64,000 bases of DNA from Polyangiaceae bacterium (GTDB taxonomy: Bacteria > Myxococcota_A > Polyangia > Polyangiales > Polyangiaceae). Position numbers and translations under genes: made by a program. The notes below the pieces were generated by a model, which ran no database searches, had not been told where the DNA came from, and saw nothing but the letters and a program-made list of their open reading frames with translations. Below are positions 1 through 9,064 of this stretch, piece by piece. The stretch covers positions 27,268 through 91,267 of the forward strand of contig JAFGBI010000234.1 in NCBI GenBank assembly GCA_016933275.1, written 5' to 3'. Position 1 is the first letter of the stretch, and every line of letters begins with the position of its first letter.

Positions 1-59
1 CGGGGGCGTAGACGACCTACCGGGTGGCGTCGGCGACGACTAGCCAGCCGTACCCGTCC

Positions 60-1610
60 TCACGGGCTCGGCGGCGGCGGCTGGGCTGGGGTCGCCCCAG
101 CCGCCGGCGGGGCCACGATCGGGGCGTTGGACACGATGATGTCGGCGGGATCGACATCCGAGTCTGCCTCGCAGGGCCCGAGCTGAATCGTGACGGTGCG
201 CGTCAACTGGGAGCGGTTCATGAACTCGTACGCCAGCCGCGACACCTGGAAGCGACCATTGTCGCTGTCGGGAGCGCCAGTGGCGATGTCCGCTGCGCCA
301 GGATTGAAATTGTACATGTCCTCGGCGTGAAGCGTCAGGACGATGTCGAAGCGCCGTCCCGTGGCCGGTTCAGTCACCACCTTCACGTCCGTGCTCAGCC
401 AGATGGCGTGCCCGCCGATGGCTTTTTGCCAATTCTCCGTGGCGGGGTACGGATACCGATTGCCGGCGCCCACCGACACGGCGTCGCTGACCATCGAGTA
501 ACTGTCCTCCCGTCGCTCGGGGGGAGTGAACGGGACCTTGGATTGGTGGAGCACCACCGCCGCGCGCACCGCGTCGTCCACCGCTGAGCGGAGCACCTTC
601 CGACCGCTCGCGTCCTGTGCCACGAAGCGCTCGTAGCTGAAGGAGGACTCGGTTCCCCCACCGAAGAGGTAGTGTTCGTAGGCATCGGTCGCGTCAACGA
701 GATCGGCGCGCAGGAGCTGAGCGCCAGCGAGCTGCGTCCTCCATTTCGTGAGCGCGAGGTGGTCACCCACGGTTGGATCTCGGTACTTGGACGAGTCGAT
801 GTTGCCGTTTCCGTCGTCGAGAAACCCGTGGTCGTGTTGGATGGCCGGAGCCGCCGCCGGCCCCTCCTTGAACCTGGCGATCTGCGGGGGCGGCGGGGGC
901 GGCGGGGGCGTGGCGTCCGTGGCGACGTCCTTCGGCCCGCCGATGACGTCGCTCGCGTCCGCCAGCAGGATCGGCTCCGGGGGCGGCTCCTCCACGTACA
1001 CCGCCTTCGGCTTCTGCGCCGAGATCGGGAACTCGCGGGTGACGAACAGAGGGATGTCCACGATCCCCGTGGTACCCAGCTCCGCCTCTGGCGCGCCCGC
1101 CACCTCGAGCTCCGCCTGGAGCTCGGCGTGGTGCCAGGTGCCGTCTGGCTCCTGGGGAAGCACGAGGTTCTCGTTGAGCCCCTCGCTGTCAGCCATGTTC
1201 TCGAACTGCCCAGCGGCGAACTCCAGCCCCAACACCCGACGGGGTCGGTGCGCCTCGGCAGAGCCCTTCTCCGGTGTCGGATCCAACTCAATCGGCTGCT
1301 CGTAGGTGAGGGCGCGCCCCCCTCCCGAGTCGGCATCGTTCACGAAGACCGGACGCCGTTCGGGACCGCGGAGCTCGACCTGGCCGGTCAACGACGCGAA
1401 CAGTTCGAAGTCGGTGGCCTTCTCCGGCTGGACACGAGCGAGGTAGCGCGCGAAGAGCTTGAGCGTGGCTGGGACGCGGCCAATGTCCGGCGCCTGCGAT
1501 TGGCCCGCCCCGAAGCCCGTCAAGGACACGCGAACCCGGAGCACCGCGTTGATCTGCTCGGGCTGGGGGGTGGGAATGGGAGCGAGGATTGCTCGGATGC
1601 CGTGGGCCAC
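60..1610 (-). CDS. hypothetical protein with proline-rich linker
   Basis: I do not recognise this family. From a GTG at 1610 the frame gives about 516 residues. It has an N-terminal part with beta-rich, coding-like composition, a run of eight prolines near the middle, then a conserved-looking C-terminal domain containing HYLFGGG, YPYPATENWQKAIGGH and LTLHAEDMYNFNPGAADIA, and a Pro/Ala tail ending in PPPPSP. The frame stays open upstream to 2084, but that part has poor amino-acid composition and overlaps the end of sbcC, so I trimmed it. The true start is unresolved: SAEEVKAVSTLVADWLQKQ (plus-strand about 1760-1800) in the same frame also looks coding, and another frame there starts with MTGPVDVD. 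No signal peptide is obvious from the chosen start. It lies downstream of sbcCD on the same strand. Coding status is likely; function is unknown. Confidence 0.6.
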   Translation of the reverse strand: MAHGIRAILAPIPTPQPEQINAVLRVRVSLTGFGAGQSQAPDIGRVPATLKLFARYLARVQPEKATDFELFASLTGQVELRGPERRPVFVNDADSGGGRALTYEQPIELDPTPEKGSAEAHRPRRVLGLEFAAGQFENMADSEGLNENLVLPQEPDGTWHHAELQAELEVAGAPEAELGTTGIVDIPLFVTREFPISAQKPKAVYVEEPPPEPILLADASDVIGGPKDVATDATPPPPPPPPQIARFKEGPAAAPAIQHDHGFLDDGNGNIDSSKYRDPTVGDHLALTKWRTQLAGAQLLRADLVDATDAYEHYLFGGGTESSFSYERFVAQDASGRKVLRSAVDDAVRAAVVLHQSKVPFTPPERREDSYSMVSDAVSVGAGNRYPYPATENWQKAIGGHAIWLSTDVKVVTEPATGRRFDIVLTLHAEDMYNFNPGAADIATGAPDSDNGRFQVSRLAYEFMNRSQLTRTVTIQLGPCEADSDVDPADIIVSNAPIVAPPAAGATPAQPPPPSP

Positions 1611-2068
1611 GGCAGGACGGTAACATTTGGCGGGACCCACGGCCTCACCGTTCGCAGGGTCTGCGCTGGTGCGGTGGGGCGAGGAGGTGTCCAGTTTCGG
1701 GCGCCATCCGGGGGTTGATCGACGTCGACTGGTCCTGTCATTGAACGACGACTGCTTCTGCAGCCAGTCCGCCACGAGCGTGGAGACGGCCTTGACTTCC
1801 TCGGCGCTCCGTTGAACGTGGCAAGCGGTCCTCCAGGATCGGGAGCTCGAAGGGAACGAGCTACTGGATTGCCTTCGGGAGGGCCAGGGCGGCTCTGACC
1901 GCGAGCCGTTCCTGAACCAGACGGCCGCCGCCGAACGCGCAGCCACTCGGAACGGGAACCCCGCGCCTCCCACCTCCGTGGTCGAGCGCGCTCTCCCTCG
2001 GCATCCTGCTGCCGCGACGACCTCGGTCGGGACAACCTTCGAAGGAGGTCGCGCGTCTCCCGGTCGTA
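1611..2068. other. ambiguous region between sbcC and the first gene
   Basis: This stretch separates the stop of sbcC from the trimmed start of the gene ending at 60. Part of it may be the true N-terminus of that gene. Two minus-strand frames each show short coding-like pieces (SAEEVKAVSTLVADWLQKQ and MTGPVDVDQPPD), which would fit a frameshift or a small extra gene. I see no RNA gene, terminator or repeat here. Confidence 0.3.
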
Positions 2069-5000
2069 CTACGGCACCACGCACACCTCGCTCAGGCCCG
2101 GTCCCACACGCCGGACCTCCACCCGCACGGGGATGCGCTCCTTCATCTCCTCGACGTGGGTGACGAGACCTACCTGCTGGCCCTGGGCGTGGAGAGCGTC
2201 AAGCGCCTTCATCACGTGGCGCAGCGTGTCGCCGTCGAGGCTGCCGAAGCCCTCATCGATGAAGAGCGTCTCGATCGCCTGGCCACCGCTCACGAGGGTG
2301 GAGAGCGCAAGGGCCAGGGCGAGAGAGACCACGAAGGACTCGCCCCCCGAGAGCGTATGCACCGGGCGGGCCGTGTCGTAGTTGTCGTGATCCACGACCA
2401 CGATGTGCATCGAGTCTCCGAGCTTCTCCAGCGTGTAGCGCGGCGTGATCTCGCCGAGGCGGAGGTTCGCGTGGACGAGGAGCATCTCAAGCGTGTACTG
2501 CTGCGCGAGCTGGCGAAAGGCCTTGCCATCGCGGGTGCCGACCAGCTCGTGGAGCTGCCCGAAGCGACCGGCGATCACCTGCTGGTCGGCGAGCCGCTGG
2601 GCGAGCTCGGCGCCGAGGACCCGGTGCGCGTCATCGAGGCGGAGCTTCTCGTCGAGGGCACCCACCTCCTTCTGCAGGGCTTCGCGCCGGGCGTCGAGGG
2701 CTCGGCGACCGACCTCGAGCCACGGGAGGAGATCCTCCGGCCGGGCGCGCGCGAAGTCAGCCGGTCCCGGCAGGATCCCGAGACGGAGCAGCTCCAGGGC
2801 GCGCGCGCAGGGGGGGCCGTGCTCCGCGAGGAGCAGGGCGGTCTCGCGGAGGTCCGCTTCCGCGCCCGTGAGCTGAGTCGACAGCCTCGTCTCGTCGGTC
2901 TCGGCAGCGCGCAGGGCGGCGTCGAGATCCGTCACGGCCCGCGTGCGGTCCTCGAGGAGCTGCTGATGGCGCGCGCGCAGACCCTCCACCGGCCGTCCCT
3001 CCAGGAGCTCGCCCCGCTGCTGGCGAGCTCCCTCGAGCTTCGCCCGTCGTCCGGCGACGTCGGTTTCGACCTCGGCGACCTCGCGCCGCGCGGCGTCGCC
3101 GTCCCTGACCAGGGCCTCGACGGAGACGCCGAGCTTCTCCACCTCGTGACGGAGGGAATGCGCGTCCGCCTCGTTCCCCGCGTACTCGACGAGCGCCGCG
3201 AGCTCGCGCTCCGCGAACGCCTCCCCCTGCTGCTCGAGCCTCGGTTGCCAATCGGCGATGGGCCAGAGCGGCGCCAGCTTCTCTGCGGCGTTGTCCGAGG
3301 CCTCCTCCAGCTGCGCGAGCTCGTGCGCGAGGCGCTCGATCCGGTCGGCCAGGCCACGGAGCTCTCCCCTCGCCTTCTCCTGCGCGAGCTGCGCCTCCTT
3401 CAGTGCTCGGTGTGCCTCGCCCCAGCTCCGGTGGCGCTGCCGCAACGTCTGCAGCTGCTCGAGATCGCTGCACGCGAGGGCGGCCTCGTACTCGACCGCG
3501 ATCGCGGCCGCCCGTTGCTCGGCAGCCTGCCGGCGCCGCACCGATTCCTCCATCCTATGTCGCGCCTCGTCTCGCTGTCCAACGAGCTCGCGCAGGTCCC
3601 GTTCGGCTCGATCGAGCTCATCCTTGAGGCGGCGTACCTGCTCCCGCAACGCGTCCTCCGTCTTGGATCGATAGGGGTGATCGGTCGCTCCGCACACCGG
3701 ACAGGACTCGCCGGCCACCAGCCCTGCCCGGAGTCGCTCGACCGCCCCCTCGGTCACCTCGGCGCCGATCCGATGAGCATGGCGGGCGCGTTCATGGCGC
3801 AAGGCAGCCTCGCGCAGGAGCGGTTCAACCGCCGTGGCGTCGCGCTCGGCGCTGACGAATCGAGCGGCGTGGTCCGCGATCTCCGCGCCCAGGCGTAGCT
3901 GCTCCGCTCGCAGCTGGAGCTCGTCATCCAGCGCCGCCAGCCGAGCGACGTCGACGCCGTCGAGCTCGCCCGTGAATCTGGCCGCCTGCTCCCCGAGCAC
4001 GGCGAGCGAGGTCGCCAGCGCGGGGAGTTGCTGCCGCTCCCGGTCGAGCTCAAGCTTCCGGCTCGGCTGCGCGCGGAGCGCGCCGAGGTAGATGTCGAGC
4101 TGCTCCTTCACGAACGCGCGCTCGCTGGCCCGGGGGGCAAGGTGCGCATGCGCCGCCAGCCAGGTCTCGCGCTCGACCAGCTCCCGCCGCCCGTTGTCCA
4201 GCCGGGCGCGCTCGCCGGCCAGCACCTGCTCGCGCTCGGCGAGCACGTCGCGCTTCGTTCTCAGCATCACCCGCCGCGACTCCAGCTCTTGCCCGAGCGC
4301 TGCGAGCTGGCTGTCGAGCGCGATCGCGCGGTCGAGCTCCGGCTGGAGGGAATGCCACTCGGCGCGGGCGCGCTCCGCTTCGTCTTGGGCCGCCGTGAGC
4401 CGCGGGCCGAGCTCGGTAAGCCGCTGGCGGAGCTCGGCGAGCGGCCCCGTGATGCGCTGGAAGACGTTCTCCGCAGTCCTTCGACGCTCGACGATGGTCT
4501 GCAACTGCCGCACGAGCTCTACCGAGACAGAAGCAGCGGCGAGATCACGCAGGCAGTCGCTCCGCCGCACCTCCACCTGCGCCCGGACTACGTCATCGAG
4601 GAGGGTCAAGGTCTCGCGCTGGCTCACCAGGGTTCGGAGCCGCTCGTCCTCGGCCCGCCGTCGGTCCGCGATGGCGCGGCCGATCCTCGTGTAGATCTCG
4701 GTGCCGGTGAGCCGCTCGAGGATCTGCGGGCGCTCGTCGGTATCGTTCGCCTTGAGGAAGGCCGCGAACTGCCCCTGGGCGAGGAGCACCGTGCGGGTAA
4801 ACTGCGCGAAATCAAGGCCGACCAGCGCCTGGATCCGCTGCGCGCATTCCTGCTTGCGGTTGGCGAGCAGCTGCCCGGAGCGGAGGTCCAAGAGGTAGAT
4901 GTCCTCCTGGGAATGGGCACCCCGGCGCTTGGGGGCCCGGTAGCCCCAGTGCGCGCGATAGCGCAGGCCGTCACTCGCCAAGAACTCTGCTTCGGCGTGG

Positions 5001-5278
5001 GCGGTGGCCGCACCGCGTCGGATCACGTGGCGGGCATCGCCGAGCGTGGCCTCGCCGAGCGCGCTCTCGAAGGCGATCCCTCGCGCGCCCGCCCCGCTCA
5101 GGCGAGGCACCTCATGATAGAGCGCTAGGCACAGGGCATCGAGCAGGGAGCTCTTGCCCGAGCCAGTAGGCCCCACGATGGCGAAGACCCCTGCCGAGCG
5201 GAGGGGCTCTCGATCGAGATCCACCACGAACGTGCCCAGCGACGCGATGTTGGAGCCGGAGATGGAGAGGACCCTCAC
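2069..5278 (-). CDS. sbcC: SbcC, ATPase subunit of the SbcCD nuclease
   Basis: SbcC is the SMC/Rad50-type ATPase that, with the SbcD nuclease, cleaves DNA hairpins and processes blocked double-strand ends. The 1069-residue protein has a Walker A (GPTGSGKSS) at residues 36-44. Two long Arg/Glu/Ala-rich coiled-coil arms follow, meeting at a zinc hook CPVCGATDHPY with Cys526 and Cys529. The C-terminal ABC signature LSGGESF is near residue 975, and Walker B (TLFIDEGFGSLD) lies about 25 residues later. Length matches the family (about 1050). The ATG at 5278 overlaps the end of sbcD by four bases, the ATGA-type junction of a translationally coupled sbcD-sbcC operon. The identification is firm. Confidence 0.95.
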   Translation of the reverse strand: MRVLSISGSNIASLGTFVVDLDREPLRSAGVFAIVGPTGSGKSSLLDALCLALYHEVPRLSGAGARGIAFESALGEATLGDARHVIRRGAATAHAEAEFLASDGLRYRAHWGYRAPKRRGAHSQEDIYLLDLRSGQLLANRKQECAQRIQALVGLDFAQFTRTVLLAQGQFAAFLKANDTDERPQILERLTGTEIYTRIGRAIADRRRAEDERLRTLVSQRETLTLLDDVVRAQVEVRRSDCLRDLAAASVSVELVRQLQTIVERRRTAENVFQRITGPLAELRQRLTELGPRLTAAQDEAERARAEWHSLQPELDRAIALDSQLAALGQELESRRVMLRTKRDVLAEREQVLAGERARLDNGRRELVERETWLAAHAHLAPRASERAFVKEQLDIYLGALRAQPSRKLELDRERQQLPALATSLAVLGEQAARFTGELDGVDVARLAALDDELQLRAEQLRLGAEIADHAARFVSAERDATAVEPLLREAALRHERARHAHRIGAEVTEGAVERLRAGLVAGESCPVCGATDHPYRSKTEDALREQVRRLKDELDRAERDLRELVGQRDEARHRMEESVRRRQAAEQRAAAIAVEYEAALACSDLEQLQTLRQRHRSWGEAHRALKEAQLAQEKARGELRGLADRIERLAHELAQLEEASDNAAEKLAPLWPIADWQPRLEQQGEAFAERELAALVEYAGNEADAHSLRHEVEKLGVSVEALVRDGDAARREVAEVETDVAGRRAKLEGARQQRGELLEGRPVEGLRARHQQLLEDRTRAVTDLDAALRAAETDETRLSTQLTGAEADLRETALLLAEHGPPCARALELLRLGILPGPADFARARPEDLLPWLEVGRRALDARREALQKEVGALDEKLRLDDAHRVLGAELAQRLADQQVIAGRFGQLHELVGTRDGKAFRQLAQQYTLEMLLVHANLRLGEITPRYTLEKLGDSMHIVVVDHDNYDTARPVHTLSGGESFVVSLALALALSTLVSGGQAIETLFIDEGFGSLDGDTLRHVMKALDALHAQGQQVGLVTHVEEMKERIPVRVEVRRVGPGLSEVCVVP

Positions 5279-6558
5279 GCGGACTCCCCCTCCGTCATCA
5301 CCGCGGTCATGACCTCTTCGAACGCCGCCCGGACGGGATCGGGCGGTGGTGCCCCGTGCCTGCGCTGCCAGGCGAGCGCGAAGACCTCGAGCGGCGCGGC
5401 CCGATCACCGAGGCGCCAGGTGGGCTCGGCAGCGGCCCGGGACTCGCCGACCATCGGTGCAGGAGCCTCGGGGGGAAACCGGCGGGGAGAGCCGACGAGG
5501 CGCAACGGCCTCCCCGAGCAGAGCTTCTCCACGCGCGCGCGGAGATCGGGCAAGGTCCCATCGTCCAGGAGCTCGAGCTCGACGAAGGGGTAGAGGGCGC
5601 GAGGCCTGTCCGCGTAGTCCGCCCAGGCCACGGCCGCGAACGCCCTGGCGAGGTCGTCCCAGCTCCCCGGCTGTTCGGGGATGCGCAGGAGGGGGACGAA
5701 GACGGGCACCTCGATCTCGCTCACCGCTGGCGTGGCCCCCCGCGCGGCGAGCTCGACGAGCAGGATCCGATGACGATAGCGCCGCTCGTCGAAGTCGATG
5801 GCGAAGGGGCTGCCACTGTAGTGGATCCGTTCACCACCCACCCGCTGACCACGGTGCAGGTGCCCCAGCGCAAGGTAGTCGAGCCCCTCGGCGATCCCCT
5901 CGACGCCGATCCCGTCGATCCCACCCACGAGGAGGTGCTCGCTGCCCGCCTTCTGGCCCCCACCGAGCGTGAGGTGCCCCATGCCGATCAAGGGCTTCTC
6001 GGGGGCGAGACGCTCGGCCTGCGCGCGGAGCGTGGCGTACAGAGCGCCGAGGCTCCGTTCGTACGCGACCGCCGGGGACTCGTCCGGCCCGAGACGGCAA
6101 TCGAGGTCGGACACCCGCAGAAAGGGCACCGCGAGGCAGACCGCAAGGAGGTCACCCCGAACGTCGCGGAGGGGGACCAGCGCCTTCTCGGCCAGGTCGG
6201 GAGCGCGTTGGTCGAGCCCGCCGACGATCGCGAGCCGGCCCAGGGCTTGGCCGAAGGGGCGCGCGGTCTCGAGCCGCAGCGCGGAGTCGTGATTCCCCCC
6301 GGTGAGAACGACGGTCGTGTGCGGACAGTCCCGATGCATCCCCACGAGGAAGTCCGCGAGCCACCGCTGGGCCGGCGCGGACGGGCTCACGATGTCGTAG
6401 ATGTCGCCCGCGACGAGCAGGGCGTCCACCTTCGCTGCTCGGCATTGCTGGCGCAGCCATTCGAGGAACCGCCCCTGCTCGTCGAGACGATCGTGACCCG
6501 CCAGATCGAGCCCGAGGTGCCAATCGGAGGTGTGGATGAAGCGCACGACCCGCATCAT
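5275..6558 (-). CDS. sbcD: SbcD, nuclease subunit of SbcCD
   Basis: SbcD/Mre11-type metallophosphoesterase, the catalytic nuclease partner of SbcC. Starting from the double ATG at 6558/6555 the protein is about 427 residues. It opens with MMRVVRFIHTSDWHLG, whose D-x-H is the first metal-binding motif. AGDIYD and GNHDS, the next two metal motifs, follow, then HLTLGG and ALGHLH further on. The frame is open to 6642, but the extra 28 residues lack family character and HTSDWH normally sits within 15 residues of the start. An AGGAAGG stretch lies about 20 bases upstream, too far to be a good Shine-Dalgarno site, so the exact start is less sure. It is the first gene of the sbcDC pair, divergent from the CotH gene at 6744. 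Confidence 0.95.
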   Translation of the reverse strand: MMRVVRFIHTSDWHLGLDLAGHDRLDEQGRFLEWLRQQCRAAKVDALLVAGDIYDIVSPSAPAQRWLADFLVGMHRDCPHTTVVLTGGNHDSALRLETARPFGQALGRLAIVGGLDQRAPDLAEKALVPLRDVRGDLLAVCLAVPFLRVSDLDCRLGPDESPAVAYERSLGALYATLRAQAERLAPEKPLIGMGHLTLGGGQKAGSEHLLVGGIDGIGVEGIAEGLDYLALGHLHRGQRVGGERIHYSGSPFAIDFDERRYRHRILLVELAARGATPAVSEIEVPVFVPLLRIPEQPGSWDDLARAFAAVAWADYADRPRALYPFVELELLDDGTLPDLRARVEKLCSGRPLRLVGSPRRFPPEAPAPMVGESRAAAEPTWRLGDRAAPLEVFALAWQRRHGAPPPDPVRAAFEEVMTAVMTEGESA

Positions 6559-6743
6559 GCTCGATTCTGGACCGATCGGCTCCTTCCTCGAGCAGCTCCG
6601 AAGCGTGAGCCGGAATCCGCGGGACGGGTGACTGACGGGCATCGCGCTTGCGTGCTCCTCGGTCGCCGGGCCACAATCCCGTCCCGCGCGGTCCCGGGTC
6701 GGGCCGGGAGGGCAGTCAAGGAACGAGCGTCGGGAGGACGACG

Positions 6744-8741
6744 ATGAGAAGCTCTGTCGGTTGGGTGCTTGGCCTCGGGTGGTGGGTGTTGGCCTGCAGC
6801 GGCACGAGCCAGGACGAACCCCTCACCTCCCTCGGGTCTGGCGGCACCAACGCGGAGGGCAACGAGCGCGCCGGCGCGGGGAATGGCGGGGCGGGCAACC
6901 CCTGCGGCTCCGCCGATCCGACCCTGGCCGAAGCGGACGCGGAGGAGCTCTTCGGGTTTGCCACGGTGCCGACCTTCGATCTCTTCCTCCCCGCGGACGA
7001 TTGGGAGGCGCTCGAGCTCCACGCCGTGGACGAGCAATTCACCGAGGCCGAGGCCTGCTTCGAGGGGCGCTCGATCGGCCGGGTGGGGCTCCGGTTCAAG
7101 GGGTCCTACGGCTCGCTCTACAACTGCTTCGAGGAACCCGGGGTCAACACCTGCCGCAAGCTCGGGATGAAGCTCAAGTTCGACAAGTACGACCCGGACC
7201 AGCGCTTCTTCGGCCTGAAGCGCCTGAACCTCCAGGGAAACCGCTACGACGCCACCTATCTCAAGGAACGGCTCGCCTACGACATCTATCGGGCCGCCGG
7301 GATCGTCTCCCCCCGGGCGGCCTGGGCGCTCGTGCGCGTCAACGACGAACCGCAGGGCCTGTTCGGGATGGTCGAGGCAATCGACGGCCGGTTCACGGCG
7401 GATCGCTGGCCCGAGAACGGGGACCAGAATCTCTACAAAGAGACCTGGCCCATCAACACCGACGCCGAGTGGGTGACCGAGCGACTCAGGACCAACGAAG
7501 AAACGGCGGACGTCTCCGCCTTCGTCGCGTTCTCGCAAGCGATGCTGGACGTCGACGAGACGGACGGCGAGCGCTTGCGTGAGACCCTCGGGCGGTTCGT
7601 GGACCTCGACTACTTCGCCCGCTACATGGCGGCAGACGATGCCGTGGCCGCCTACGACGGCGTCACGGCCTACTACACGAGCAGCGACGCGCTGTGGTCC
7701 GGGAACCACAACTTCTACCTCTACCAGGAGGCACCCGAACACTTCACGATCATCCCCTGGGACCTCGAGTCGTCGATGCTCCCGAACACCGGGTTCGGTG
7801 ACGTGCCGCACTGGACCCGAGTGCCGGAGGACTGCGGCGAGCGCTACCACGCGTGGGGTACCGAGGTACTGGCGATCGCGCCCGGTTGCGACCGCGTGTT
7901 CCGCGCGCTGGCCGCCGATCTCACGAGCTACCGCGAAGCCGGCGAGGCGCTCCTCGCGGGCCCATTCTCCGAGGAGATGCTCCTCGCGGCCATCGACGAG
8001 CACGCGGCGTTCATCCGCGAGCACGCCGTCGCCGACCCGCACGGCCCGGGCGAAACGGCCTTCGAGAGCGACCTCCAGTATCTGAAGAGCCAGCTGCCCC
8101 TCCTCGTCGCTCGCTTCGAGCACCTGCTGACCGGCGATACCTGGACCAGCCTCTCGTTCGGCACGACCGTGGTGAACGGCTTCGAGGAACAGGACGATTT
8201 CGGCCTCGTCATGGGCCCAGAGTTCCTGGCGAACCCGACGTCGACCATTTCCATCGCGATCAACACGACGAACCCGATGGGAGGGGGCCAGGATGTCCTG
8301 ATGAGCTTCGAATATCGAAACGAGGACGAACCCTGGCAGCAATGGATCCACTACCGGGCCCCGCTGGCGGAGGGTCTGGTGGACGTGCGCTCGATGACCG
8401 GTATCCGCATGTGGGTGCGCGCGGACCAGCCGCGGATCTTGCGGTTCGACCTCGACAGCCCGGAGGAATCGGCGGCGGTGGAGGGGATCCGCCTCGGCTG
8501 GGAGGTGCCGCTCACCTCGGAGCCGACGCAGGTGGAGGTGCGGTTCGCCGACGCGCGCGTGCCCGATTGGGCCATCGATCAAGGTCGTGACCCCGGCGAC
8601 GACCCGCAAGCCATCCTGGCCAACGTGAGCGGGCTCGCCTTCCACCCGATGTGCGTCAATCGGGGCTCGACCGGGTTCCTCCCCGAAGGCGAGACGGACG
8701 CCGGGTTCTTCGCGGTGGACGACCTCGAGTTCTTCAGGTGA
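6744..8741 (+). CDS. CotH-kinase family lipoprotein
   Basis: A 665-residue exported lipoprotein of the CotH family, the atypical protein kinases found on spore coats and cell surfaces. The ATG at 6744 has a GGGAGG ribosome site six bases upstream. The signal peptide ends in the lipobox VLAC (Cys18), followed by a short Gly/Ala/Asn spacer. The CotH domain covers roughly residues 70-420: FKGSYGSLYNC, KLGMKLKFDKY, FGLKRLNLQGNRYD, YLKERLAYDIYRAAG, and late motifs NHNFYLYQ and IIPWDLESSM. The Asp of PWD is the metal-binding position in the family; its usual DxD partner is Glu here (DLE). A C-terminal region of about 180 residues (YRNEDEPWQQW, IRMWVRADQPRILRFDL, FFAVDDLEFF) looks like a beta-sandwich binding module. 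It is followed by repeat copy 8841-8953. Confidence 0.85.
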   Translation: MRSSVGWVLGLGWWVLACSGTSQDEPLTSLGSGGTNAEGNERAGAGNGGAGNPCGSADPTLAEADAEELFGFATVPTFDLFLPADDWEALELHAVDEQFTEAEACFEGRSIGRVGLRFKGSYGSLYNCFEEPGVNTCRKLGMKLKFDKYDPDQRFFGLKRLNLQGNRYDATYLKERLAYDIYRAAGIVSPRAAWALVRVNDEPQGLFGMVEAIDGRFTADRWPENGDQNLYKETWPINTDAEWVTERLRTNEETADVSAFVAFSQAMLDVDETDGERLRETLGRFVDLDYFARYMAADDAVAAYDGVTAYYTSSDALWSGNHNFYLYQEAPEHFTIIPWDLESSMLPNTGFGDVPHWTRVPEDCGERYHAWGTEVLAIAPGCDRVFRALAADLTSYREAGEALLAGPFSEEMLLAAIDEHAAFIREHAVADPHGPGETAFESDLQYLKSQLPLLVARFEHLLTGDTWTSLSFGTTVVNGFEEQDDFGLVMGPEFLANPTSTISIAINTTNPMGGGQDVLMSFEYRNEDEPWQQWIHYRAPLAEGLVDVRSMTGIRMWVRADQPRILRFDLDSPEESAAVEGIRLGWEVPLTSEPTQVEVRFADARVPDWAIDQGRDPGDDPQAILANVSGLAFHPMCVNRGSTGFLPEGETDAGFFAVDDLEFFR

Positions 8742-8840
8742 GCTTCTCCCGCGCACGCTTCACCTGGGCCACGCACTCGCGTTGCCGATGTTCGTCGCGG
8801 CTTGCGGCGACCGTCAGGGTCGCGCCGGTACGAGGACCAC

Positions 8841-8953
8841 CTAGAGCGCCGATCAGGTTGCCAACAGCAACGGCAGCGCTAGAGAGATCTGCTGCCGGTT
8901 CGGTGCTCTAGGTTGTTGATTTGACGCAGCAATCAACCTGATTGCTGCTCTAG
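8841..8953 (-). repeat. dispersed 158-bp element, internally deleted copy
   Basis: On the minus strand this 113-bp copy reads from TAGAGCAGCAATCAGGTTG to the other end, whose reverse complement begins TAGAGC(G)CCGATCAGGTTG. It matches the full copies at 28562, 31038 and 62896 on both flanks. The central hairpin stem and loop are missing and replaced by a short AGATCTCTCT-like join; the CGGCAGC/GCTGCCG pairing around the deletion is kept. It lies between the convergent CotH and VWA genes. Confidence 0.9.
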
Positions 8954-9014
8954 CTCCAGCCCCGCAAATCGGGGGCCGACTGCAGCGCCGGCTTCGACAC
9001 CAACGGGCGGTTCT

Positions 9015-9045
9015 GACGCCGCAGTCAACCTGATTGCTGCTCTAG
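9015..9045 (-). repeat. fragment of the 158-bp element (end only)
   Basis: Only the first ~31 bases of the element are present, in the same orientation as the copy 60 bases upstream: TAGAGCAGCAATCAGGTTGA followed by CTGCGGCGTC. The hairpin arm AGCAATCA/TGATTGCT carries a change here (TGACTGCG). It ends 20 bases before the stop codon of the VWA gene. The bases between this fragment and the larger copy show nothing recognisable. Confidence 0.8.
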
Positions 9046-9064
9046 CGGCTGGGTGCTGCCTGGT

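Noticed and set aside
2156..3898. 580-codon plus-strand frame opposite sbcC
   Set aside because: It is the antisense shadow of sbcC in GC-rich DNA; the translation has no motifs, while the opposite strand encodes a complete SbcC.
6555..8756. 733-codon minus-strand frame opposite the CotH gene
   Set aside because: Antisense shadow; the plus strand carries a signal peptide and family motifs.
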